64,000 nucleotides of DNA. Source: Desulfuribacillus alkaliarsenatis (lineage in GTDB: Bacteria > Bacillota > Bacilli > Desulfuribacillales > Desulfuribacillaceae). Of this stretch, positions 27,985-36,222 are shown in pieces (positions within the stretch are counted from its first letter, which is position 1; the number at the start of each line of letters is the position of its first letter). Where the stretch lies: positions 204,397 through 268,396 of the forward strand of contig NZ_MIJE01000030.1 in NCBI RefSeq assembly GCF_001730225.1, in the 5' to 3' direction. A program made the translations under genes and the position numbers. The notes beneath the pieces are model-generated. The model had not been told where the DNA came from. It made no database searches and saw nothing but the letters and a program-made list of their open reading frames with translations.

Positions 27985-29166
27985 ATGGCTAGCTATGAAC
28001 GAATTTATTTGTCCACTCCACACATGAGTGGATTAGAACAAAAATATATTGAAGAAGCTTTCCAAACAAACTGGATAGCTCCACTTGGCCCAAATGTTGA
28101 TTCATTTGAACAAGAGCTGGCATCTTATGTAGGTGTAAAAGGAGCTGTAGCAGTAAGCTCGGGGACTGCAGCAATCCATCTGGCATTGCGATTGCTTGAT
28201 GTAGGAAAAGGCGATATTGTATTATGCTCTACGCTGACCTTTATTGCTAGCGCTAATCCAATTCTATATATGGGAGCAGAGCCTGTTTTTATTGATTCTG
28301 AGCCTAATAGCTGGAATATGTCGCCGCTGGCTTTGGAACGAGCATTTAAAAAGCTTGATATAGAAGGCAAGCTTGATAAAGTTAAAGCTATTATTGTAGT
28401 ACATTTATATGGACAAAGTGCGGATATGGACGCTATAGTGAAAATATGTGAAAGATACAAAGTGCCTATAATAGAGGATGCGGCTGAATCGTTAGGGGCT
28501 ACTTATATAAGTGAAAGACAAACACAGGTGGCAACAAAGCAAAGTGGTACGATTGGGAAATTTGGTGTCTATTCTTTTAATGGTAACAAGATTATTACTA
28601 CTTCAGGTGGCGGCATGCTAGTGTCTGACGATTTAGAGGCACTGGGGAAGGCACGATATTTAGCTACTCAGGCTAGAGAACAAGCGCTACATTATCAGCA
28701 CAGTGAAGTGGGCTATAACTATCGTATGAGTAATATCTTAGCAGGTATAGGAAGAGGGCAATTACAAGTATTAGATGAACGTGTAGAAGCTAAGAGAAGA
28801 ATATTTGCTCGTTATTATGATGAGTTAGCTAATATAGAAGGGATTAACTTCATGCCAGAGGCAGAATTCGGTCGTTGTAATCGCTGGCTAACAGCATTAA
28901 CAATTAATCCATCATATATAGAAGCTACAGTACCTATGATATGTAGTGCTTTAGATAAGTTGAACATAGAAGCCAGACCAGTATGGAAGCCTTTACATTT
29001 ACAACCTTTATTCAAGGGCTGTATGTACTTTCCACACGCTTCTGGTAGTGTGTCTGATGAATTATTTTTTAATGGTATATGTCTTCCATCAGGCTCTAAT
29101 TTAACTACAACCCAGCAGGAGTACGTGATTAAAGCTTTTAAGAACATTATTTGTCAACCTACTTAG
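27985..29166 (+). CDS. pglE: PglE/EpsN-type UDP-4-keto-sugar aminotransferase
   Basis: 393 residues from ATG 27985; an ATG at 27973 has no ribosome site. It is a DegT/DnrJ/EryC1 PLP enzyme: VSSGTAAIHLALR, VPIIEDAAESLGATY and the Schiff-base lysine in SFNGNKIITTSGGG. The opening IYLSTPHMSGLEQKYIEEAF is the typical N-terminus of PglE/EpsN/WecE-like enzymes. With PglF (next gene) and PglD (4628) it would make the 4-amino group of the bacillosamine sugar. Confidence 0.85.
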   Translation: MASYERIYLSTPHMSGLEQKYIEEAFQTNWIAPLGPNVDSFEQELASYVGVKGAVAVSSGTAAIHLALRLLDVGKGDIVLCSTLTFIASANPILYMGAEPVFIDSEPNSWNMSPLALERAFKKLDIEGKLDKVKAIIVVHLYGQSADMDAIVKICERYKVPIIEDAAESLGATYISERQTQVATKQSGTIGKFGVYSFNGNKIITTSGGGMLVSDDLEALGKARYLATQAREQALHYQHSEVGYNYRMSNILAGIGRGQLQVLDERVEAKRRIFARYYDELANIEGINFMPEAEFGRCNRWLTALTINPSYIEATVPMICSALDKLNIEARPVWKPLHLQPLFKGCMYFPHASGSVSDELFFNGICLPSGSNLTTTQQEYVIKAFKNIICQPT

Positions 29167-29258
29167 TGCTCTCGTATGGTATAATAATATGATGTGAAGT
29201 TGATGTGTGAAAGTAGTTTTTATTTTTACTAGTTTGTATTTAAAGGAGAGTGCACCGC

Positions 29259-31187
29259 ATGAGCAGGGTAATACGAATAGCAGTATTAATGCTAGTTGAT
29301 GCGGTATTAATTAATATTGCGTTATATAGTGCTTTATTGTTGCGCTTTGATGGACATATTCCTTCGAATTTTATTGAAGGCCAGATGATATTGGCTCCTA
29401 TTTTTACTATGGTCTTTCTTTTGGCTTTTTTTGCGTTTGGTCTATATAACCGATTATGGGAATATGCTAGCATTGGTGAACTTACGAGTGTTTTCACATC
29501 TGTTACAATTGCGATGGGGATTAATTCTGTGGTATTCATGTATATTTCTTCACCTGGAGGATATTTATTACCTAGAAGCGTAATGATAATTTTTTGGGTA
29601 CTTACAATCTTTTTAATTGGTGGCTCACGTTTATCGTGGCGTCTTTTTCGAGATTATGCATTTAGATATAGGAACTCACAAAACGGGAGTAATGGAAGAA
29701 ATGTTCTGATATATGGTGCTGGAGATGCTGGCTCTATCATATGTAAAGAATTGAAGAATACTTCAGGTGACAGTAATTTAATAGGTTTTATTGATGATGA
29801 CCCAACAAAGAAAAATTATAAGCTGTTGGGATACCCGGTAATTGGTGACCGCACAAACATTAACGATATAGTGAGAGATTATCAGGTTGCAGAAATTATA
29901 TTAGCTATGCCTTCGCAAGACGGGAAGACGATACGAGAAATAGTTGAGGTATGTCAGCAAACTGCGGCTACTGTGAAAATTCTTCCTGGAATGTATGATT
30001 TAATAGAAGGTAATGTAACAATTAACGAAATACGAGAAGTGAAAATAGAAGATTTACTAGGCAGAGATCCTGTTAAGGTTGATCTTGAAGCGATTTGTGA
30101 TTATATTCAGGACAAGGTAGTTTTGATAACCGGTGCTGGAGGGTCTATAGGTTCAGAGCTTTGTCGTCAAGTTATCCAGTTTAACCCTAGAAAAATTATC
30201 TTATTAGACCATTGTGAAAATAATGTTTATGAAATAGAGCTAGAGCTACAAAGGGAATACATTGATTGCTCGAGCCTGGATGTATTAGTACCCGTCGTAA
30301 AGGATGTCCGTGATTGGAATGCAGTAAAGAATGTGTTTCAAACCTATAGTCCCGAGGTAATATTTCATGCAGCAGCACATAAACATGTATATCTAATGGA
30401 ACAGAATCCAGAAGAAGCTATTAAGAATAACGTGATGGGAACATATCATGTTGCGAAGGCTGCCGAGTTATTTAAATCAGAAAAATTCGTACTAGTATCA
30501 ACTGACAAAGCGGTTAATCCTACGAGTGTTATGGGTGCATCAAAAAGGGTTGCTGAGATGCTTATCCAACATATGGATAAGCATAGTAAGACAAGCTTTG
30601 TGGCTGTTCGATTTGGGAATGTACTAGGAAGTCGCGGGAGTGTTGTTCCATTATTTAAGAAGCAAATAGCTGAGGGTGGGCCCGTTACAGTCACAGATGA
30701 GAAAATGATTAGATATTTCATGACGATTCCTGAATCGGTGCAGTTGATTATTCAAGCAGGAGCTATGGCTAAGGGTGGAGAAATATTTGTTCTTGATATG
30801 GGCGATCCTGTTAAGATTATCGATTTAGCTAAAACAATGATAAAGCTCTCAGGCTTTGAACCTTATAAAGATATTGAGATAGTTATTACTGGAAAACGAC
30901 CAGGGGAAAAGCTATATGAAGAGTTATTATCTGCTGAAGAAGGGGTAAATGCTACCTTCCACAAGCGAATTTTTGTAGCGAAGCCAAATGGGCTTAACAC
31001 TAGATTAATAGAGGATACAATGAAAAGCTTTGATAATTGTATACATCCACAATCTTTAGAAGAAACAAGGTGCTTCTTACAAGCATTTCTGCCAAGCTTT
31101 CAAATAATTGAAGAAAATAAAGAACAAAAACCAACTTCGATTAAGACTATTGATAATAGTCAAGATAAACAAGAGTTAACCATTTAG
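29259..31187 (+). CDS. pglF: UDP-GlcNAc 4,6-dehydratase (PglF/CapD/EpsC type)
   Basis: 642 residues from ATG 29259, ten bases after AAAGGAG. Four TM helices (residues ~5-130) precede two Rossmann domains: VLIYGAGDAGSIICKEL and the catalytic one, VLITGAGGSIGSELCRQV. The active-site stretch STDKAVNPTSVMGASKRVAEM carries the Met-for-Tyr change typical of this membrane-bound dehydratase class. It converts UDP-GlcNAc to the 4-keto-6-deoxy sugar, step one of the UDP-diNAcBac route. It is the last gene of the glycan block. Confidence 0.9.
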   Translation: MSRVIRIAVLMLVDAVLINIALYSALLLRFDGHIPSNFIEGQMILAPIFTMVFLLAFFAFGLYNRLWEYASIGELTSVFTSVTIAMGINSVVFMYISSPGGYLLPRSVMIIFWVLTIFLIGGSRLSWRLFRDYAFRYRNSQNGSNGRNVLIYGAGDAGSIICKELKNTSGDSNLIGFIDDDPTKKNYKLLGYPVIGDRTNINDIVRDYQVAEIILAMPSQDGKTIREIVEVCQQTAATVKILPGMYDLIEGNVTINEIREVKIEDLLGRDPVKVDLEAICDYIQDKVVLITGAGGSIGSELCRQVIQFNPRKIILLDHCENNVYEIELELQREYIDCSSLDVLVPVVKDVRDWNAVKNVFQTYSPEVIFHAAAHKHVYLMEQNPEEAIKNNVMGTYHVAKAAELFKSEKFVLVSTDKAVNPTSVMGASKRVAEMLIQHMDKHSKTSFVAVRFGNVLGSRGSVVPLFKKQIAEGGPVTVTDEKMIRYFMTIPESVQLIIQAGAMAKGGEIFVLDMGDPVKIIDLAKTMIKLSGFEPYKDIEIVITGKRPGEKLYEELLSAEEGVNATFHKRIFVAKPNGLNTRLIEDTMKSFDNCIHPQSLEETRCFLQAFLPSFQIIEENKEQKPTSIKTIDNSQDKQELTI

Positions 31188-31194
31188 ATAAGTG

Positions 31195-31226
31195 TGGCAT
31201 GTGCGCCGTTGCCGGTACACATGCCA
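31195..31226. terminator. Hairpin between convergent genes
   Basis: A 9-bp perfect stem (TGGCATGTG / CACATGCCA) with a GC-rich loop lies in the 80-base gap between pglF and the convergent ABC permease gene. There is no T-run on either side, so termination is likely but unproven. Confidence 0.5.
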
Positions 31227-31267
31227 AAGGATTTACTGAATCAAAGAATATAAAGATCTTTGCCAAA

Positions 31268-32614
31268 TTACTTATCAGTGCGAATTGCATCTAAGGCACT
31301 AATATTCATTGCCCTTCGAGCTGGTGAATAGCCAGCGACTAAACCTATTAGGGTTGCGAAAGCGATGGCTGCCAGAGCTAATTCAACTGGAATAATGGAC
31401 AAGCCTGTCTGACTTGTTGGTCCCATAAATCCACTGCCTAGTGTGTTTAATAGCCGTGATACTCCGTAGCTAAATCCTACCCCTAGTAAACCACCGAAGA
31501 AGCCAATCATACCAGCTTCAATTAAAAACATCCGTTTAATATCGTCTAGATCAGCCCCAATAACCTTCATTACGCCAATTTCTCTAGTACGTTCATAGAT
31601 GCTCATTATCATTGTATTGGTAATACCGATTGCGGCAACGAACAAGCTAACACCACCAATTCCACCGAGGATTGCTTGCATTTTTCTAGATGTTTCTTTC
31701 ATGGAGTTAAGGATATCCGTTAAGCTATGGGATTGAAAGCCCATGGCTTTAATTGTATCCTGCACCTGCTCTACCTTAGTAAAATCATTGACTTTTACTG
31801 AAATACGTTCATACTTATGCTCGTTTTGCTGTTGTGGCTGACGAATATCCTGTTGCTGACGTTGATTGCGCCTGTCCTCCTGTAATATTCTCTCCAGGGC
31901 ATCTATATGCATATAGGCGTAGTGATCTTTCTCGCTAAAGCTCTCTGCTAGTATTCCAACAGCTGTAACATCAAAAGTTTTAGCTGGCTGTTGATTAGGG
32001 CCACTATCACCTAGATTAGAACGGGGTTCGCCGTAACTCATGTCGGAGGTTATTACTAGCTTGCTAGTCATTAGGTCTATTGACGAAGTGCCGCCACCCA
32101 TCCATCCATAATGCTGATTTCTTAGTCTTGGATTGTAGAAGTTATAGGGTACGTACTTGCCATAGACAATCGCATCTCGATCAGTTGCTGATAGCAAGCG
32201 GCCAGTCTCAACCTTAAAGCCAAAAACGTCCATCACATCAGGGTTAATTCCAATAATCGGAACGTGCCCGACATAGCGACCTGCACCCATCTTCATATAG
32301 GCTGTTTTTATTGGCATGACACCAATCACGTTAGGTATGCTGTTTAAGGTTTTTACTGCAGAGTCGTCTAGCTTTGGTGATTGATTCTGCTGCATGCCAG
32401 GTTCATAGTAGCCATAATTATGGATTTCAATAATCGTCAAATCGCCCATATAAGATAGCTGCTCTTTAAAGCTTTCGTCCATTGCAATCCCAAGTGAGAG
32501 CATGATAACGATTGAGGCAGTACCAATTATTACACCGAAAATGGTTAATAGGGTGCGGGTTTTTCGCCTGATGAGATTACCTATAGCCATTTTTAATAGA
32601 TCAAAGCTATGCAT
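31268..32614 (-). CDS. MacB/FtsX-type ABC transporter permease
   Basis: 448 residues. There is one N-terminal TM segment (~20-40), a large extracellular MacB_PCD-like domain (~45-300) and three C-terminal TM segments with the FtsX signature region (IYERTREIGVMKVIGA). The extracytoplasmic part has a Gln/Arg-rich stretch (NQRQQQDIRQPQQQ). It is the third gene of a minus-strand operon with a membrane-anchored COG1361-type protein (8-base overlap) and a LolD-like ATPase. Such mechanotransmission-type transporters move lipopeptides, proteins or drugs outward or transmit force; the substrate is not known here. Confidence 0.88.
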   Translation of the reverse strand: MHSFDLLKMAIGNLIRRKTRTLLTIFGVIIGTASIVIMLSLGIAMDESFKEQLSYMGDLTIIEIHNYGYYEPGMQQNQSPKLDDSAVKTLNSIPNVIGVMPIKTAYMKMGAGRYVGHVPIIGINPDVMDVFGFKVETGRLLSATDRDAIVYGKYVPYNFYNPRLRNQHYGWMGGGTSSIDLMTSKLVITSDMSYGEPRSNLGDSGPNQQPAKTFDVTAVGILAESFSEKDHYAYMHIDALERILQEDRRNQRQQQDIRQPQQQNEHKYERISVKVNDFTKVEQVQDTIKAMGFQSHSLTDILNSMKETSRKMQAILGGIGGVSLFVAAIGITNTMIMSIYERTREIGVMKVIGADLDDIKRMFLIEAGMIGFFGGLLGVGFSYGVSRLLNTLGSGFMGPTSQTGLSIIPVELALAAIAFATLIGLVAGYSPARRAMNISALDAIRTDK

Positions 32615-34697
32615 GGAAGTCCACTTCCTCTAATTCACGCTTGCGTTTGCGGCGCTTATAGATAAACAAGCCAGCAATTAGCAAGAATAGTAGTCCGCCA
32701 CCAATGTAGTAGTAAAGCTTTGTGTTAGATTGTGATGGTTGGTAATCAAAGTCTATGTCAGGATACATCCCCCCTGGGCCCATGTATGGGTCTTGCCATT
32801 CCTCTAACTGGACAGAAAATTCTCGCTCAATAACGTATTTCTGATCTATTGGGTCTAGGAACTCAAAAATTACTTTACCGGTTAGCTCACCAGCACCGAT
32901 TGGATTAACCGTAGCATCGTAATAACTGTTTTTACCAGGCTCGACGTTACCGATGTATATACTGCGGTCGCGGGTTTCGAAATTACCTTCCAGTCTGATT
33001 ATCAGGTTGCGAATTGGGGCTCGGCCAGCATTATAGAAATCGGTCGAAACAGGTATTGGGCTACCAATTGAGGCAGTTGGTGGCAGCTCTATTTCTCCTA
33101 CTATTAGGCGCACCTCTTGCATTACAGGGATTCCAATAACCTCCCTAGTAGAGTAGGAGTTGCCGTCGCTATCCTCATATTGAATATCTAAATGTAGGTT
33201 ATGGGTCTTAAAGGCAGCATCAACGGCAGGGCGTAAAGTCAATGTCCTTTGGGTGGTGTTGTTAGCATCGATGTTTTGTATGTAAAAGGTGTTACTGGTA
33301 TTTACAGGCGAAAACGTGTCACCATCTGAGCTGAAATTGACTGTAATGTTTTTGATAGATTCCTGGAAATGTGTGTTTAATAAGGAAACTGTTAAATTAA
33401 AATCGCTGCCAGCCTGCACGTAGGTTTCATTCATATAGTAGTTTTCTAGGATTAATTTTGGTGTCATGCGCTCTTTTTCTTCATCGTCATCTTCTTGCTC
33501 TTTGCCTTCTATTAAAACACCGACGTATTGTGAGAATGAATGCTGTGTCTGATTCTGACTACTATTTCGAGCACTTGTCTGATATTCTACTAAAATTTGA
33601 ATTGGATAGTTCTTAGTTTCTGCCTGTTCGCGGGCAAATAGGGTAAAATTGAAGTCCTTTGATGCCCCAGCCTGGAGTGTATGCAGCGTATGTATTGGCA
33701 TCGATTTTGGTAATAGATCATTGCCGCCGTTTATTGAGATTTTAACGTTATCGGCTTGTTCTTGACTACGATTGTGTAACTTGAAGGACACACTAAAAGG
33801 CTCGTTTACAGCAATTTTTTCAGTAGGAAAAGTGATTGACTCTAGCCGTAAATCGGCGCTACTAGCTGTTTCATAATGTTTTTCTACTGGTATGTAGATA
33901 ATTGCTTGTTCTTTATAGGTTCTATCGAGTGGATCCTTGTATTCGATAAAGACATCGAGGGAATAGACACCACTACTTAAATTGGAATCGACTGTGACAT
34001 CAAAAAACAGTGAATCATTAAAATGCTTCGGACTTAGTTCGGCTAGTGTTTTCTGGTCACGGTTAAGGCCTTGTAGAAATATTGTTGATTGCGAAAATCC
34101 GCCTAAACGAACTTTTATGTCTTTGGCTTTTTGCTGACTATCGTTAAAAAGGTCGATGGTAATTCTTCCTGTTTCACCTGCAAGTAATCGATTGTTAGCA
34201 ACTGTGCTTTTGTGTAGTGTCACCTTCGGAGTCTCTATATTATTTTCAACTTTTACATAGATTGTTTCAGTTGATGAATAGGTGCTACCAGATAAAGATC
34301 GATATTCTAAGAGCAGACTTAGTGGATAAATTTTACTCTCAGCCTTTGGGGACACCTTTAGGCGTAGGGCAATATCGTCGCTAAAACCAGCATGGATCAT
34401 TGAAGAGCGCACTTTTGGTACGAGTGTTTGAATTTCGAATGGATATATACTAGGATCAGTACTCACGTTCAAAGAAGCGTGTATATCTAAAGCATCCTGA
34501 AGACCTTCGTTTCTTACGGGGATGGCTAGACGTACTTCGTCTCCTGCCTTAAAGACAGGCATTTTATATTGGCTGCTGATAACAAGCTGCGGTGCATCAA
34601 CAGGTGAGGCTTGAACTAATAGCGGATTAACTGCAGCAGATAATAGTGTAATGATTAGTATGACAGCTAAAGATATTGTTTGTTTCCGGGATTCCAT
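32607..34697 (-). CDS. COG1361-type secreted protein with CARDB/NEW3-like repeats and C-terminal TM
   Basis: 696 residues from ATG 34697 after AAGGAGG. A signal peptide (to about VQA, residue 30) leads into at least four Ig-like repeats with pattern GE..RI.IDLFN and a C-terminal TM helix (YYIGGGLLFLLIAGLFIY) followed by a basic tail. The domains face the outside, as in S-layer-domain proteins that accompany ABC permeases. The protein at 52136 is a clear paralogue (for example KDITVRLHGFS / KDIKVRLGGFS). Likely role: extracellular partner of the transporter, linking it to the wall or substrate. Confidence 0.8.
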   Translation of the reverse strand: MESRKQTISLAVILIITLLSAAVNPLLVQASPVDAPQLVISSQYKMPVFKAGDEVRLAIPVRNEGLQDALDIHASLNVSTDPSIYPFEIQTLVPKVRSSMIHAGFSDDIALRLKVSPKAESKIYPLSLLLEYRSLSGSTYSSTETIYVKVENNIETPKVTLHKSTVANNRLLAGETGRITIDLFNDSQQKAKDIKVRLGGFSQSTIFLQGLNRDQKTLAELSPKHFNDSLFFDVTVDSNLSSGVYSLDVFIEYKDPLDRTYKEQAIIYIPVEKHYETASSADLRLESITFPTEKIAVNEPFSVSFKLHNRSQEQADNVKISINGGNDLLPKSMPIHTLHTLQAGASKDFNFTLFAREQAETKNYPIQILVEYQTSARNSSQNQTQHSFSQYVGVLIEGKEQEDDDEEKERMTPKLILENYYMNETYVQAGSDFNLTVSLLNTHFQESIKNITVNFSSDGDTFSPVNTSNTFYIQNIDANNTTQRTLTLRPAVDAAFKTHNLHLDIQYEDSDGNSYSTREVIGIPVMQEVRLIVGEIELPPTASIGSPIPVSTDFYNAGRAPIRNLIIRLEGNFETRDRSIYIGNVEPGKNSYYDATVNPIGAGELTGKVIFEFLDPIDQKYVIEREFSVQLEEWQDPYMGPGGMYPDIDFDYQPSQSNTKLYYYIGGGLLFLLIAGLFIYKRRKRKRELEEVDFHA

Positions 34698-34715
34698 GAA
34701 AATCCTCCTTGAGAT

Positions 34716-35429
34716 TTAAGTTAAAATATTTCCATCACTGATGGTAATTACACGGTTTGCATGGGTAGCTATTTGCTGGTCATGGGTAACGATAATCATC
34801 GTCTGTCCATTTTCCCTGGCGATATTTAGCATTAGATTGATTACATCGTTAGTGGTTTTTGAGTCAAGGTTACCAGTGGGTTCGTCAGCGAAAATAACTG
34901 GAGCCTTTGTAACGAATGCCCTAGCTATGCCGACGCGTTGCTGTTGTCCGCCACTCATCTGCGAAGGCTTGTGGAGAACGTAGCTTTCTAGTCCGACTGC
35001 CTTTAGCATTGCAAATGCACGTTGTTCGCGAATCTTTTTAGGTACGTTGCGAAAAGTCAGTGGTAGACTGACGTTTTCAAGTGCTGTTAAAGTTGGTAAT
35101 AAATTATATGATTGAAATATAAAGCCGACGTGATTTTGTCTGAAGCGAGTAAGCTGGCGCTCGTTTAATTTATGTATTGGGATTTTATGAATTTCTATAG
35201 TACCTTTAGTTGGTTTTTCTAGACCAGCCATTAGGTTAAGTAGTGTTGATTTACCAGAGCCAGAAGTCCCTAGTAAACAACAGATATCGCCTTTGTTAAT
35301 GGTAAGCGAGACATCGTCAATCGCTACTACCTTTTCCTTGCCAATGCGATAGACCTTGCGAACGTTTTTTAATTCAATTGCATGCTTAAGTTGAAGTTGA
35401 TTCGGTTGAAGCGGATTCGTAATACTCAC
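34716..35429 (-). CDS. LolD/MacB-type ABC transporter ATPase
   Basis: An ATPase of ~235 residues: Walker A GTSGSGKST, Q-loop FIFQSYNL, signature MSGGQQQRVGIARAF, Walker B VIFADEP, D-loop GNLDS and switch His VTHD, all intact. It energises the FtsX-like permease downstream. Start: GTG 35429 directly abuts the AAGGAG site, which is too close; the third codon, ATT at 35423, is five bases from GGAGG and may be the real initiator (see findings). Confidence 0.92.
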   Translation of the reverse strand: MSITNPLQPNQLQLKHAIELKNVRKVYRIGKEKVVAIDDVSLTINKGDICCLLGTSGSGKSTLLNLMAGLEKPTKGTIEIHKIPIHKLNERQLTRFRQNHVGFIFQSYNLLPTLTALENVSLPLTFRNVPKKIREQRAFAMLKAVGLESYVLHKPSQMSGGQQQRVGIARAFVTKAPVIFADEPTGNLDSKTTNDVINLMLNIARENGQTMIIVTHDQQIATHANRVITISDGNILT

Positions 35430-35596
35430 CTCCTTATTGGTACTTGTGGTAATATTTAGTTTTTGCTTATATAGATTATACGTTATAATTAAACAATAAG
35501 TTTCATAACAACCAAAAATCTTCCTGTTATTTCGTATGTAGCCAAAGTTACAGGTAATACTAATGTGAAAATGGTTTCCAGGAGGATTCTGATACT

Positions 35597-36058
35597 ATCA
35601 AGAAGACAATTAATAAGGCTACAAATAAGACCACAATATTGTACTTGTTACCTTTTGTTAGTTGGGTTATAGTGATTGTTATACTATCTTCACAACCTTA
35701 TGAGAGACAAAGCTTGCAGGGTTTTCTTCAGGAGCACATTAGTGAAGAGATTGTTCAGACATACGCACCTAATGTTACTTACCAATCTATTGAGTTTGTG
35801 ATTCGGAAAACAGCACATGTTATAGTGTACGCTGTTTTGGGTATAACCGCATATATAGCCTTGCATTTATTTAGTAAACGAAGAATAAACCGTGTGCTTG
35901 GGTCTATGCTAATTGTCTTTGTTATTGCGTCAGCAGATGAATTCTCCCAGTATCTAAGAACTACACGAACTGGTATGTGGGAGGATGTTGTACTAGATTT
36001 CTTGGGAGGGGTTATCGGGGTAGTAATTGTTGCTAGGAAGTCAAAACTTATCAAGTAG
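35597..36058 (+). CDS. VanZ-like membrane protein
   Basis: A VanZ family protein with four TM segments: LPFVSWVIVIVILSSQP near the start, FVIRKTAHVIVYAVLGITAY, then SADEFSQYL and the GVIGVVIVAR end. The family is associated with teicoplanin resistance or envelope functions, but its biochemistry is unclear. The first ATG/GTG/TTG in frame (TTG 35639) has no ribosome site. An in-frame ATC at 35597, 11 bases after AGGAGG, would give the usual basic lead-in KKTINKATNKTT. I list the longer form (about 153 codons); the start is uncertain. Confidence 0.75.
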   Translation: MKKTINKATNKTTILYLLPFVSWVIVIVILSSQPYERQSLQGFLQEHISEEIVQTYAPNVTYQSIEFVIRKTAHVIVYAVLGITAYIALHLFSKRRINRVLGSMLIVFVIASADEFSQYLRTTRTGMWEDVVLDFLGGVIGVVIVARKSKLIK

Positions 36059-36065
36059 TAAGAAT

Positions 36066-36106
36066 AAAACGCCATTTTGTACCTAAAAGATAAAATGGCG
36101 TTTTTT
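36066..36106 (+). terminator. Rho-independent terminator after the VanZ-like gene
   Basis: A perfect 13-bp stem (AAAACGCCATTTT / AAAATGGCGTTTT) is followed by a T-run. It isolates the VanZ-like gene from the inversion module that begins about 80 bases later. Confidence 0.92.
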
Positions 36107-36184
36107 ATTATTAATTGTTCAGGAAAATGCAACAATAATTGTCAATTTCAGGAGGAGATACGCGATTTATGTCGAAATAAAGTG

Positions 36185-36220
36185 AATAAAGGATAACTAT
36201 AAATTATCGGGGGTTTAACA
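36185..36220 (+). repeat. Left 36-bp inverted repeat of the putative invertible segment
   Basis: This 36-base sequence recurs exactly, in opposite orientation, at 39469-39504. It contains a GATAA-ctataaa-TTATC core (36192-36208) resembling a tyrosine-recombinase site with a 7-base spacer, then CGGGGG, which serves as ribosome binding site for the gene just inside. Confidence 0.95.
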
Positions 36221-36222
36221 GT

